From: an uncultured Actinomycetes bacterium
Lineage (GTDB): Bacteria; Actinomycetota; Thermoleophilia; Solirubrobacterales; Solirubrobacteraceae
NCBI GenBank assembly: GCA_937888775.1
Contig: CALAQT010000581.1
Location: forward strand, 1 to 26,086
Reading direction: 5' to 3'
Length of the DNA stretch: 26,086 bases
The position numbers were made by a program, and so were the translations under genes. A model generated the notes under the pieces. That model was not told the origin of the DNA and made no database searches. It saw nothing but the letters and a program-made list of their open reading frames with translations. Shown one piece after another: positions 1 to 7,671 of the stretch (the first letter of the stretch is position 1; each line of letters opens with the position of its first letter).

Positions 1-130
1 CAGCGCCGAAACCCCCGCCGATCCACACGATTCAGCGCCGCAGGCGCAAAAACTTTCGTCTAAGTGGAAGTCCTGGAAACAAGCGGGTTTCGGGAATGCG
101 TGGCTCGCCGCTGGGAACGCGACGAGCCAG

Positions 131-153
131 GGCTCCCCAAGGGCTCCCCAAAC
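131..153 (+). repeat. Left-end tandem GGCTCCCCAA sites (candidate integrase arm sites)
   Basis: Two direct copies of GGCTCCCCAA start at 131 and 142, 11 bp apart, about one helical turn. The 23-bp block recurs exactly at 10710-10732. Such spaced direct repeats at both ends of an element are typical of arm-type sites bound by the N-terminal domain of tyrosine integrases. The sites lie just beyond the integrase stop codon at 156. Positions 1-130 otherwise show no gene. A 7-bp inverted repeat (TGGCTCG at 101-107, CGAGCCA at 123-129) is also present. Confidence 0.6.
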
Positions 154-155
154 GG

Positions 156-986
156 TCAGGCGGCTGCGCTGCGGATGCTCACGACGTTGTCGCCGTCCGG
201 GTCGCCTGTGTCCGCCCTCCAGAGGCCCGAAAGCTTCGCCGCGGCGTCCGGGTCGGGCGCATAGTGGAGGTAGCGCTCGGTCGTCGTGATGTGGCGGTGG
301 CCCATCATCCGCTGGACCTCGTAGATGTTGAAGGCGCGGATCGCCTGGGTTCCGAACGAGTGGCGGAGGTCGTGGAACCGCAGGACCGGGAGGCCGGCGC
401 GCTTGGCCGCACTGACGAACCGCCGGTAGAGCGAGATACCGCAGATCGGCTCGCCCGGCTTCGCGTCGTGCTCGAACACGAGCGCCTCACCCGGACGCCC
501 CAGGCAGTAGGGGAGCAGAACGGCGCGAACATTTGCGCTCATCGGCACCGAGCGAACTCGGCGGCCCTTGTTTCCGGCGTGGCCGCCTCGCCTCGTGTAG
601 CCGTCCTCGAACCGGAGGATGCCGTTCGCGAAGTCGACGTTCCGGACCTTGAGCGCCGAAATCTCGCTCAGCCGCGGTCCGGCCTCGGCCGCGAGCGTGT
701 AGATCGCGGCGTCGAGCGGCGAGTGCGCGTGGGCCTTCAGCCGCGCGAGCTGCGCCGGGTCGTAGAACCGCAGCTTCCCTTCGCTCTCGACCTTCGCGGA
801 CATCCACTCCCACGCCAGTGCCGGCGAGCTTGTGTGCGTCCCGAACGCGCCTCGGATGACGCGGCGAACATGGTTGACCGTGCTCGCGTTTCGTCCGGCC
901 TCGACCATTTCGCCGCGCACCGCGGTCAGGTCCTCGCAGGTGAGCGGTCGCTCCACGTCTCGTCTGCCCGCCAAGGCCGGGCACAC
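156..986 (-). CDS. int: Tyrosine recombinase/integrase, C-terminal (catalytic) part, frameshifted
   Basis: This open frame holds the end of the core-binding domain and the whole catalytic domain of a phage-type tyrosine integrase. The family's catalytic set is visible: Arg in the GPRLSEISALK stretch, the HDLRHSFGT box (H-x-x-R), GHRHITTTERY (His and the nucleophilic Tyr). The N-terminal arm-binding and first core-binding helices lie in the overlapping open frame at 926-1336, and one nucleotide lost or gained near 975-990 would join them into a normal protein of about 390 residues. The nominal start inside the core-binding domain is unlikely to be a real start. Either the gene is decayed or the read contains an indel. 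It lies downstream of the excisionase gene on the same strand. A 38-bp piece of its catalytic region recurs at 15959-15996. Confidence 0.85.
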   Translation of the reverse strand: MCPALAGRRDVERPLTCEDLTAVRGEMVEAGRNASTVNHVRRVIRGAFGTHTSSPALAWEWMSAKVESEGKLRFYDPAQLARLKAHAHSPLDAAIYTLAAEAGPRLSEISALKVRNVDFANGILRFEDGYTRRGGHAGNKGRRVRSVPMSANVRAVLLPYCLGRPGEALVFEHDAKPGEPICGISLYRRFVSAAKRAGLPVLRFHDLRHSFGTQAIRAFNIYEVQRMMGHRHITTTERYLHYAPDPDAAAKLSGLWRADTGDPDGDNVVSIRSAAA

Positions 987-1336
987 AGCCAGGCGGCGAT
1001 CCGTCGGTACTCGGCGATCGTCGACGCGCGCAGCTTCCGCTCGCGCTCGCTATGGGCGATGAAGTCGTCGAGCGCGCGCCTGAGCGTCCGGCGGTCGTCG
1101 GGCAGCGAACTGGCGTGCTCGTCCAGGAACCGCTGGGCCGTGGCCTCGGCCTGGGCCTTCGTCATGAAGTTGGCCGGCGGCCGGCTTGCCTTCAGGCACG
1201 CCTTGCCGAGCGTCTTGCGCGAGTCCTTGCCGCTCGGCAGCCGGTAGCGCAGCGGCCACACCGGATGCTGTCGCCGCTTGCCTTTGTGCTCCGTCGAGAG
1301 GCTCACGGAGCCGTGCAGATACCTCTCAGCTTGCAT
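926..1336 (-). CDS. int: Tyrosine integrase, N-terminal (arm- and core-binding) part, frameshifted
   Basis: It starts at ATG 1334-1336 and encodes the beta-rich arm-binding domain seen at the front of actinobacterial element integrases (the VWPLRYRLPSGK region, residues about 25-37) followed by the helical core-binding domain (TLRRALDDFIAHSERERK, then ASTIAEYRRIAAWL). After the residues AAWLC the frame leaves the family pattern, and the continuation (ALAGRRDVERPLTCEDL) is found in the frame of 156-986. A single-nucleotide shift explains the break. The arm-binding domain is the part expected to contact the GGCTCCCCAA repeats at the two ends of the element. Confidence 0.8.
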   Translation of the reverse strand: MQAERYLHGSVSLSTEHKGKRRQHPVWPLRYRLPSGKDSRKTLGKACLKASRPPANFMTKAQAEATAQRFLDEHASSLPDDRRTLRRALDDFIAHSERERKLRASTIAEYRRIAAWLCARPWRADETWSDRSPART

Positions 1337-1477
1337 CGGGACAGACCTTCCTGATGCCGGGCTCCGGGGCGTTCACGCGCTGCCGGAGCGATTTACCGGG
1401 AGCTCTCCGATTCACAGTCGGGGAGCTTCCGCCTGTCCGCGCCATCCTACGCCCGCGCGCCGTCGACGCGACCCGAC

Positions 1478-1756
1478 TCAGGCGGCGTCTTCGCGCTCGA
1501 CGATCCACCGCTCGATCGCCTCAAGCCGGTAGCGGTAGTAGCGCCCGAGCTTCACGGTCGGGATCGCACCGGCGCGCGACTGGCGGTAGATCCAGCCCGT
1601 CGGGACGCCGAGGATCTCGGCGAGCTCGTCTGCGGTAAGCAGCGTGCCGGTCCGATCATGTTCATGCCGCTCCCGGCGCCGACCGCTGCCGCGGACCCGT
1701 TCGGCGAGCAGATCCGCCAACTCGGCAAGCTCGTGATCGGTCAAGAGCGGCTTCAC
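1478..1756 (-). CDS. xis: Excisionase-like helix-turn-helix DNA-binding protein
   Basis: 92 residues, GTG start at 1754-1756. Residues about 39-86 form the MerR-like winged helix-turn-helix of the excisionase/HTH_17 family (LLTADELAEILGVPTGWIY, then KLGRYYRYRLEAIERWI). The first 38 residues are charged and not conserved in my memory of the family. The position 141 bp upstream of the integrase, on the same strand, is the usual xis-int arrangement. It probably directs excision and may repress its own promoter. The divergent upstream region contains repeated ATACTGC motifs that could be its binding sites. A purely regulatory role is an alternative. Confidence 0.75.
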   Translation of the reverse strand: MKPLLTDHELAELADLLAERVRGSGRRRERHEHDRTGTLLTADELAEILGVPTGWIYRQSRAGAIPTVKLGRYYRYRLEAIERWIVEREDAA

Positions 1757-1873
1757 GGTGATCAGCGCAACATAGGATACTGCTAGCGGCGGCTATATAC
1801 TGCCTTAATATGCTATCGACTCTTACACTGCCCTCGGTGGCCACGACCGCCGACCGCTGTACGTTCCTCCCCG
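1757..1873. promoter_or_regulatory. Divergent promoter region with ATACTGC repeats
   Basis: This 117-bp spacer between divergently oriented HTH genes is notably AT-rich for the window (around 1791-1820, with TATATACT and TTAATATG). ATACTGC occurs at 1777-1783 and 1797-1803, exactly 20 bp apart (two helical turns), and a variant ACACTGC at 1825-1831. This pattern fits an operator shared by the xis-int and 1874-2540 transcripts. No promoter was mapped. Confidence 0.45.
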
Positions 1874-2128
1874 GTGCTCACCGTGGCTGACGAGCAGTAC
1901 CTCACGCCGGCGCAGGTCGCCGCCGAGCTCCACGTCACCGTGGTCACGGTCCGCCGTTGGATCACGACCGGGGATCTGCGCGCATCCAAGGCCGGCCCTC
2001 GTAAGTGGATGATCCGGCGTTCGGACCTGAACAGCTTCCTGTCGAGCGGCGCCCGAGCCGAGGCCGCTGTCGAAGCCTCGGAGGATCCGTCGTTCAGCAA
2101 ACATCTGGTGGCTCCCGGTGAGCGTTGA
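1874..2128 (+). CDS. Small helix-turn-helix DNA-binding protein (excisionase/BldC-like)
   Basis: 84 residues with GTG start at 1874. Residues about 9-55 match the MerR-like HTH_17 fold (YLTPAQVAAELHVTVVTVRRW, then KWMIRRSDLNSFL). The C-terminal 25 residues look disordered. It is divergent from the excisionase-like gene and overlaps the next gene by 11 bp, so the two are probably translationally coupled. It is likely a regulator of the element (second excisionase or BldC-type repressor). No ligand-binding domain is present. Confidence 0.7.
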   Translation: MLTVADEQYLTPAQVAAELHVTVVTVRRWITTGDLRASKAGPRKWMIRRSDLNSFLSSGARAEAAVEASEDPSFSKHLVAPGER

Positions 2129-2540
2129 ACGCGCCAGGGAGCAGCTCGAGATCTCCGAGGGCCGTTGGCAGGGCGCAGTCCGCGATCACGCACAGCCACC
2201 ACCGGATGCTGGCTTCTCGCGCCGTCTGAGAGCGTTGGCTGACGCCGCAGCTCAGGAGCAGGCCGCATACAAGTACGCCGACGAGCAGGGCTTCGGCTGG
2301 CGTCCGGGACCGGCGTGGATTCCACCGCACGAGGTGCGACCAGCGCCGTGGCGCGAGTCGCTCGCTCCCGCAGACGCGTGGGAGCGCTTCGACGACGCGA
2401 TCGACGCGCTCAGCCGCGCGCGAACGGGAGTCAGCGTCAATGCGGTCGCTCGCGCCTTCGGCGAACTCTCGGGCGCCGCCTGGGCGCTGGCCGAGGCGGT
2501 CGACGGCATCCAACGCCGGACCCGGGCGCGCACCGGCTGA
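2118..2540 (+). CDS. Hypothetical protein coupled to the HTH gene
   Basis: 140 residues, GTG start at 2118 inside the end of the preceding HTH gene, which indicates co-translation. It is mostly helical and rich in Ala and Glu, with a WRPGPAWIPPHEV segment in the middle (about residues 61-73). No signal peptide or membrane segment is seen, and I do not recognise a named family. The overlap with a DNA-binding gene suggests an accessory protein of the element. It converges on the 2598-3653 gene with a 57-bp gap. Confidence 0.6.
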   Translation: MSVERAREQLEISEGRWQGAVRDHAQPPPDAGFSRRLRALADAAAQEQAAYKYADEQGFGWRPGPAWIPPHEVRPAPWRESLAPADAWERFDDAIDALSRARTGVSVNAVARAFGELSGAAWALAEAVDGIQRRTRARTG

Positions 2541-2597
2541 ACAGCCGCCTCGGTCCCCGCAAATCCGACCAATGCTCGCCGAGCGAGGCGCAGCGAT

Positions 2598-3653
2598 TCA
2601 GCGGCTCTGCATAAGGGGCACGCCGAGCAGCTGCTGAGTCTCGGTCACGAGCTTGTAGGCATCGTCGAGCATTGGCTGTGAGCGGCCCCGCACAGTGAAC
2701 GCAAATCCGCCGCAGTACCCGGTGATGATCGCCCTGGCGAGCACATTGCTGCTGCGGCTGCACAGGAAGGTGAACGTCACGGTCGGCTCGGTCATGGGTG
2801 TGCAACCGAGAAGGACCACGCTCGGCTGGACGATCGGCAGTTGGTCGATGGCCGAAACGAGCTTCGCGACTTTCGCGCCGTTGGTCACATGGATCGTGAC
2901 GTACCGCAGTCGGCCAAGCCTCCCGCGCGTGACATCGATCTCACGGGCAACGCTTGGAACCTGTTCGCTCGGGGGCCTGGGCACGGTCCAGACGACCTGG
3001 GAATCGACTCGTACACCCGCTTCCTTCGGCCCGAGCGCCACGATCTCGACCATGGAGTCACGCGACTCGAACACTCCGGGTACAGACGAGCGTTCAAAGT
3101 CCACGAACCAGCCTGCCGCCGGGATGTTGCGTCCCCACCCCGTCAGGTAGGCGCCGCTTGGGAGATGGGCCTTCACGAACCGGAAAACCGACGTCGCGCT
3201 ACGTGGAACGCGCCACCAGGCGTGCACGTCGACGATGTCGGTGAAGGCCGGCACCTGCGCTGGATGGGCAAGCACCCCGCCATCGCCGCTTGGCTCGCGG
3301 GCAACGCGCTCCGCGCCGGCAGGGAGCACGACCGTCGCGAGGAGTGATCGCGCATTGCGAATCGCAGCCCGACGGTTCTCCACCGCAGTCCGGTGCGAGG
3401 ATGGTTGAGAGACCGCAGCCCCCGGGGCCGCCGCGTGGCCACGAGGAGAGCTCCCCAACGCGGTGCGCCCCTCGGCGCCGGGCCCAGACGCCAACACGAG
3501 CACGGCCAGCAGGCCTACGGCCGCCAAGGCGGCCGCGACGAGTACACGCCGCCCAGCCTTCGAACCCGCTACGACACCACCACCACTACGCCGAGCGAGC
3601 CTCAACGTCACACGCTCAGCTGGACGTTCCTGCGGCTGTGGGTCGCGATTCAC
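2598..3653 (-). CDS. Single-pass membrane-anchored protein of unknown function
   Basis: 351 residues with a GTG start at 3651-3653. The N-terminus is positively charged (about 1-34), followed by one hydrophobic segment around residues 36-60, then a low-complexity Ala/Pro/Ser stretch and a globular extracytoplasmic part. The order suggests a cytoplasmic N-terminus and an exported body. Two Cys lie late in the protein (LGCTPM and FLCSRS) and one in YCGGF. I do not recognise the fold. It lies 81 bp downstream of the replication-relaxation-like gene on the same strand and is probably co-transcribed with it. Confidence 0.65.
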   Translation of the reverse strand: MNRDPQPQERPAERVTLRLARRSGGGVVAGSKAGRRVLVAAALAAVGLLAVLVLASGPGAEGRTALGSSPRGHAAAPGAAVSQPSSHRTAVENRRAAIRNARSLLATVVLPAGAERVAREPSGDGGVLAHPAQVPAFTDIVDVHAWWRVPRSATSVFRFVKAHLPSGAYLTGWGRNIPAAGWFVDFERSSVPGVFESRDSMVEIVALGPKEAGVRVDSQVVWTVPRPPSEQVPSVAREIDVTRGRLGRLRYVTIHVTNGAKVAKLVSAIDQLPIVQPSVVLLGCTPMTEPTVTFTFLCSRSSNVLARAIITGYCGGFAFTVRGRSQPMLDDAYKLVTETQQLLGVPLMQSR

Positions 3654-3734
3654 GGTCAGGAATATGATCGCTCAGACGTCAGCGTCGCGCACCAATCAGG
3701 TCGACGCGCCGCCACGAGCGTCGAAGCCGATCGG

Positions 3735-4445
3735 TCACGTCGCCTCTCCGACCGCGCGTGCACGAACCGCACTCAGCAGCATGGTGCGAAGCCGCTTGGT
3801 GTTGAAGTACGCGCTGTCGGCGTCGCTCCCGATGCGCTCGCGGCCGGTCGTCGTGGCGCACACGTAGATCACCCCGCCGATCCGCTCTTCGCTGATCCAG
3901 TCCCGGTAGTGCTTCAGCACCGCGATCCGTCGCTTGCTGGACTTGGCCTGGAGGTCCACCTCGACGACGGTCAGGCCTACGTCGCTCACGACCGTCAGGT
4001 TGGGACGATGTCGTGCGCTCCGCCACCCGCTGCCCTGCCGCCAGTTGGTGTGCGCGTGCCATTCGAGCTCGAGGCAAAGCCCAGCATCGGCGAGAACCTC
4101 GCGCGGACCTTGCCAGTTCGCACCGAGCGCTGTGAACCAGGCCGCCGTCCACGCGCACGCGCGGTGATGGGCCCACCACGTCGGCCGCGGCTCCGACGAC
4201 GCCGCCACGTACAGCCCCGACACAAGCACGCCGCGCTTCGTCGCGATCAGGAGCGAGCCGTCACCACGGGTCATGGGATAGCGAGCCAGCCATCCCTCCC
4301 GCTGAAGTCGCATCGCATGAGACCGAGCTGCCCGCTGCCCCCAACCCATGGCACACCGCCACGCATCAACCGGAGTCGGCCCCACCCTCGCCAGCCACGC
4401 AAGTCCAGCCATCGACGCTGGACCAGGACCAAGCTCAACTGCCAT
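3735..4445 (-). CDS. Replication-relaxation-like mobile-element protein
   Basis: 236 residues. The N-terminal 75 residues resemble a winged helix-turn-helix (AWLARVGPTPVDAWRCAMG through LATKRG-type end). The C-terminal half has the pattern of the replication-relaxation (PF13814-like) family found on actinobacterial plasmids and ICEs: an RPN-x-T strand, then VVEVDLQAKSSKRR and KHYRDWISEERIGGVIYVC, which resembles a restriction-endonuclease-like core with an acidic and Lys pair. It probably acts in replication or transfer of the element. The 677-bp hairpin-rich non-coding region lies directly upstream and would be a natural target. The family call comes from memory of motif layout, so it is moderate. 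Confidence 0.55.
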   Translation of the reverse strand: MAVELGPGPASMAGLAWLARVGPTPVDAWRCAMGWGQRAARSHAMRLQREGWLARYPMTRGDGSLLIATKRGVLVSGLYVAASSEPRPTWWAHHRACAWTAAWFTALGANWQGPREVLADAGLCLELEWHAHTNWRQGSGWRSARHRPNLTVVSDVGLTVVEVDLQAKSSKRRIAVLKHYRDWISEERIGGVIYVCATTTGRERIGSDADSAYFNTKRLRTMLLSAVRARAVGEAT

Positions 4446-4563
4446 CCCAGAGCGCCTCCGATCCTACCCGCTCACCTATTCCTCCACTGTCTCCCGGTCC
4501 TTCGTAGCCGCCCTCGGCCCGCCCGCGCCCCGTGCCTCGATCTTGACCGCCAGCACACCACCA

Positions 4564-4623
4564 GCAGCCGAACCGGACTACCCGAACGCAAAATGTGGAG
4601 GGCGGGTAGTCCGGGTCGGCTGC
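4564..4623. repeat. Long near-perfect inverted repeat
   Basis: The left arm 4564-4584 and right arm 4603-4623 are complementary over 21 positions with one mismatch, around an 18-nt loop. The core is ACCGGACTACCCG against CGGGTAGTCCGGGT. There is no T-run on either side, so it is not a standard terminator. It resembles hairpins of oriT or rolling-circle origins, or a dimeric operator. Confidence 0.75.
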
Positions 4624-4888
4624 CCACCACCGCAAGCGGCGAAAACCAAATGACCACGGGGCGCGGGCGGGCCGCAGTGGACACCAAACTGTTCCTCCTG
4701 ACCGGCGACTTCACGGAATACTTAGCAGGCGACTACGATAAATAACGATCGACGAACATCTACACCGTAACGAGCTGCGAGGACAGACACCGTCGCGTAA
4801 CCGGTGATGAGCCACGACGACCGGAGGCGACCTCGTCACCCCCTCCGCGCGCGACCAGCAGCGGAACCCGTTGCGGTGGGCTCTCGCC

Positions 4889-4917
4889 GAGGTTGGGGCG
4901 CCTGCGCCCCCGACCTC
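4889..4917. repeat. GC-rich hairpin
   Basis: GAGGTTGGGGCG (4889-4900) can pair with CGCCCCCGACCTC (4905-4917) around the loop CCTG, with a small internal bulge. It is not followed by a T-tract. It is part of the hairpin cluster upstream of the replication-relaxation-like gene. Confidence 0.55.
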
Positions 4918-4944
4918 ATTGCCATAAAGCGCTGGCGGACGACG

Positions 4945-5023
4945 CTGTCAAGCAGCGCAGATTCCGCCTCGACACGAATGGCGACTCGCGAGTAGCGCCG
5001 GCCAACAAGGCGCTGCTTGACAG
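4945..5023. repeat. 14-bp perfect inverted repeat enclosing a palindrome
   Basis: CTGTCAAGCAGCGC at 4945-4958 is the exact reverse complement of 5010-5023. The 51-nt interval contains the perfect palindrome ACTCGCGAGT at 4984-4993. Nested symmetry of this kind suggests a protein-binding or nicking site. Confidence 0.65.
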
Positions 5024-5122
5024 ACGGCGGCCGACCGCGCTACCGCTGCGCCGTCGCACGCGACCTAATCACAGCACCCACGCCAACCAGCCAAGACCGC
5101 TTGGTGCTCTGCGGCAGTGGGG

Positions 5123-6208
5123 TCAGAGGCGGGGATCGACCGGCTCGCTCTCCATCGCGAGCACGCCGAACACGCACTCGTGCACCCGGTAGAGGGGCTC
5201 GTGTCGAACGAACCGTTCGAGTGCCTCGACGCCGAGTCCGAACTCGCGGATGGCGAGCGAGCGCTTACGCCCGAGGTTGCGGGTTCGCAAGCGATCGATC
5301 TGGCCGGGGTCGGCGTACTCCGGGCCGTAGATGATGCGCAGGTACTCACGGCCTCGGCACTTGATGCCAGGCTGAACCAGGCCTTTGCGCCCTTGGGCGA
5401 TGAAGCTCATCGGCTTGACGACCATGCCCTCGCCGCCGGTCGCAGTCAACTCGTCCCACCACGCCGTGCCAGCTGCTTGATCCTCGGCGTCGGTGACATC
5501 GACGGCGCGGCGGCCGGTCGGTTGAAACCAGTCGGGATCTGCCGCGACGAGTCGGTCGCAGTGCTCGAGGTGCCAGGTGTGGTCGCGGTCGATGCAGACG
5601 CCTGTCTCGGCGGCGAGGATGTGGAACGGTGCGAGCCGAAGATCGGATGGGCCGTTGACCGGCCAGACGTAGCGCCGGTACGCCTCGACGTAGTGATCCA
5701 CATGTTCGATCCGCTGACGTTGGCGCTCGAGCAGTTGCGTGACGTCGAGGCCGCGGGCCGCGGCGACGTCGAGGGCGGTCACGGTTGACGAGAGGCCCGC
5801 CCGGGCCGCCGCGCCGACGGACGCGTACTGACGACGGATCAGCTCCATTGCCTTCGCCGACCAGGGCAGCAGCTCGCAATCGAGCACCAGCCAGCCCGTG
5901 CCGAGCTCGTCCCACAGGCCGGCGGATTCGACGGCGCCCCGCACGCGGCTCAGCGCAGCCTCGGTATCACCCGGTGTGTTGAGGAACGGGCGGCCGGTGC
6001 GCGTGTAGATGGCGCCGGTCTCGCCGCCGTCGGCGCCGAAGCGATCTCGCGCGGTATCTGCGTCGCGGCACACGACGACGATCGCGCGCGATCCCATGTG
6101 CTTCTCCTCGCAGATCACATGCGGGACGCCAGCGCTGCGGTACTCCGCGAACGCCTCCTCCGGATGTTCCAGCAGGTCGGGGCGGCTCGAGGTCGCGGTT
6201 GGGGCCAT
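5123..6208 (-). CDS. pnkp: Pnkp C-terminal adenylyltransferase/RNA ligase domain, split off by a frameshift
   Basis: 361 residues. This is the nucleotidyltransferase (ligase) domain of bacterial polynucleotide kinase-phosphatase, which adenylates itself in the Pnkp/Hen1 RNA repair pathway. Motif I with the AMP-accepting lysine is EEKHMGSR (Lys36), a later motif is EGMVVKP (259-265), and motif V is IKCRG (281-285) followed by the EYLRIIYGPEY block. The frame begins at ATG 6206-6208 just after the phosphatase domain coded by 6115-7671, with no ribosome binding site upstream. One extra A in the AAA run at 6208-6210 (minus strand) would fuse the two into about 850 residues, the normal Pnkp length. 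Either a genuine split or an indel. Confidence 0.88.
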   Translation of the reverse strand: MAPTATSSRPDLLEHPEEAFAEYRSAGVPHVICEEKHMGSRAIVVVCRDADTARDRFGADGGETGAIYTRTGRPFLNTPGDTEAALSRVRGAVESAGLWDELGTGWLVLDCELLPWSAKAMELIRRQYASVGAAARAGLSSTVTALDVAAARGLDVTQLLERQRQRIEHVDHYVEAYRRYVWPVNGPSDLRLAPFHILAAETGVCIDRDHTWHLEHCDRLVAADPDWFQPTGRRAVDVTDAEDQAAGTAWWDELTATGGEGMVVKPMSFIAQGRKGLVQPGIKCRGREYLRIIYGPEYADPGQIDRLRTRNLGRKRSLAIREFGLGVEALERFVRHEPLYRVHECVFGVLAMESEPVDPRL

Positions 6209-7671
6209 TTCGGCGGCAGGTAGACGAGCCAGCGCGGGTCCGTCGCGAACCGGCTCATGATCTCCAGTGCGGCGGCGGCGTTCTCCTCGCGCACTGTGAC
6301 CGTCCGTGCGAGGCGCGTCTGGACGATCCGCTTCCCGGCGACGTCGTCGACGTCGAGCAGGAAGGCCGGCCGGTCTTCATCGGCGGGTGGCGCCGCGTCG
6401 TCGGGCGAGAGGAACGGCTTGGCGGGCTCATAGTAGGTGCGGCTCGCGGGAACGGAGACGAGTTCGCGTTCGGGCCAGCGCAGCGCGGTCAGCCGCCCGC
6501 CGAAAACGCAGCCGGTGTCGATGTTGATCGTGTCGTTCAGCCACTCCGCATCGCGGACCGGCGTGTGCCCGTAGACGACCGCGGCGTTGCCACGGTAAGC
6601 GGCCGCCCACGCAAGCCGAACGGGCAGCCCGAACTCGTCGGTCTCCCCGGTCGTCTCGCCAAACAGCGCGAAGTCACGAACCCGCCCGGACGACCGACCC
6701 TGGTAGGCCTCCTTCATCCCCGCGTGCGCAACAACGAGCTTGCCGTCGTCGAGCACGACGTGGCTGACGAGCTTGTCGAGGAAGTCGCGGGCCTGCTCGC
6801 GGAACTCGTCCGACTCGCCCTCGAGCTGCTCTAGCGTTTCACCAAGCCCGTGAGTGATCTGGACATCGCGGCCCTTGAGCTTGCGGACCAGCTTGATGTC
6901 GTGGTTCCCCGGCAGGCAGATCGCCGTGCCGGCATCGGCCATCGACATGACCAGCTTCAGGACGCTCGGCGTGTCCGGACCCCGATCGCCGTAGTCGCCG
7001 ACGAACATCGCACGGCGTCCGTCGGGCGGCGTGGCCGTTACGCCGTCCGCATTGAGCTGGTAGCCGAGCTCGCGCAGCAGCTCACCGAGCTCGGCGTGGC
7101 AGCCGTGAATGTCGCCGATGATGTCGAACGGTCCGTGGTCGGTGCGGCGGTCGGTCCACAGCGGCGCGCGCTGCACTTCGGCGCTGTCGACCTCATCCGG
7201 GGAACGGAGCACGGCCACCCGCCGGAAGCCCTCGCGCTGCAGCGCCTTGAGCGACTTGTGGAGCTGCGAGCGCTGCTGGCGCACCACGTGGGGTCCGAAG
7301 TCGCGATCCGGCCTCGAGCGGTTGCGCTCCTGGCAGATTGCCTCGGGGATGTCGAGCACGATCGCGACCGGGAAAAGATCGTGCTGCTTGGCGAGCTCGA
7401 TCAGAGGCCGGCGCGCTTCGCGTTGCACGTTGGTCGCGTCGACGACCGCGAACCGCGGCTGCGCGAGCCGGCGGCCGGCGATGAAGTGCAAGACCGCGAA
7501 CGCGTCAGTCGCAGCGCTCTGATCATTCTCGTCGTCCGCGACCAGGCCGCGGCAGAAGTCCGAGGAGATCACCTCCGTCGGCGCGAAGTGCTTGCGGGCG
7601 AACGAGCTCTTGCCCGAGCCGGACGGGCCGATCAGGACGACGAGGCTGGGATCGGGCAGGTCGATCCTCAC
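6115..7671 (-). CDS. pnkp: Polynucleotide kinase-phosphatase, kinase and 2',3'-phosphatase domains (Pnkp)
   Basis: Residues 1-170 are a P-loop 5'-OH polynucleotide kinase (GPSGSGKSS at 15-23, SSDFCR at 36-41). Residues about 182-400 are a calcineurin-like metallophosphatase that removes 3' or 2',3'-cyclic phosphates: GDIHG (Asp187, His189), GDYGDRGPD, GNHD (255-258), VAHAGM (His316) and YGHTP (His369). Residues 401-488 lead to the ligase domain (SRFATDPRWLVYLPP). After residue 488 the frame runs into non-family sequence, and the ligase continues in the overlapping frame at 5123-6208. The GTG start at 7669-7671 overlaps the hen1 stop by 4 bp, so the two are translationally coupled, as in known Hen1-Pnkp pairs. 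Confidence 0.92.
   Translation of the reverse strand: MRIDLPDPSLVVLIGPSGSGKSSFARKHFAPTEVISSDFCRGLVADDENDQSAATDAFAVLHFIAGRRLAQPRFAVVDATNVQREARRPLIELAKQHDLFPVAIVLDIPEAICQERNRSRPDRDFGPHVVRQQRSQLHKSLKALQREGFRRVAVLRSPDEVDSAEVQRAPLWTDRRTDHGPFDIIGDIHGCHAELGELLRELGYQLNADGVTATPPDGRRAMFVGDYGDRGPDTPSVLKLVMSMADAGTAICLPGNHDIKLVRKLKGRDVQITHGLGETLEQLEGESDEFREQARDFLDKLVSHVVLDDGKLVVAHAGMKEAYQGRSSGRVRDFALFGETTGETDEFGLPVRLAWAAAYRGNAAVVYGHTPVRDAEWLNDTINIDTGCVFGGRLTALRWPERELVSVPASRTYYEPAKPFLSPDDAAPPADEDRPAFLLDVDDVAGKRIVQTRLARTVTVREENAAAALEIMSRFATDPRWLVYLPPKWPQPRPRAAPTCWNIRRRRSRSTAALASRM

Larger units (their letters stand above)
4446..5122. other. 677-bp non-coding region with three strong hairpins
   Basis: No credible coding sequence is visible here: the open frames are shadow-like and lack ribosome binding sites. 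The region contains three inverted repeats described separately (4564-4623, 4889-4917, 4945-5023). It lies between the replication-relaxation-like gene and the 3' end of pnkp, both on the minus strand, so it also holds the promoter for 4445-2598. A replication or transfer origin is a reasonable inference, not shown. Confidence 0.5.

Noticed and set aside
96..1247. Long + strand open frame opposite the integrase
   Set aside because: It is Arg/Ala-rich with no family motifs and lies antisense to clear integrase domains. Similar frames at 3393-4745, 6850-7737, 8203-9240 and 14072-14812 are shadows for the same reason.
6200..6215. Programmed ribosomal frameshift in pnkp
   Set aside because: The A-run is only three bases, with no recognisable slippery heptamer; an indel or a genuine split is simpler.
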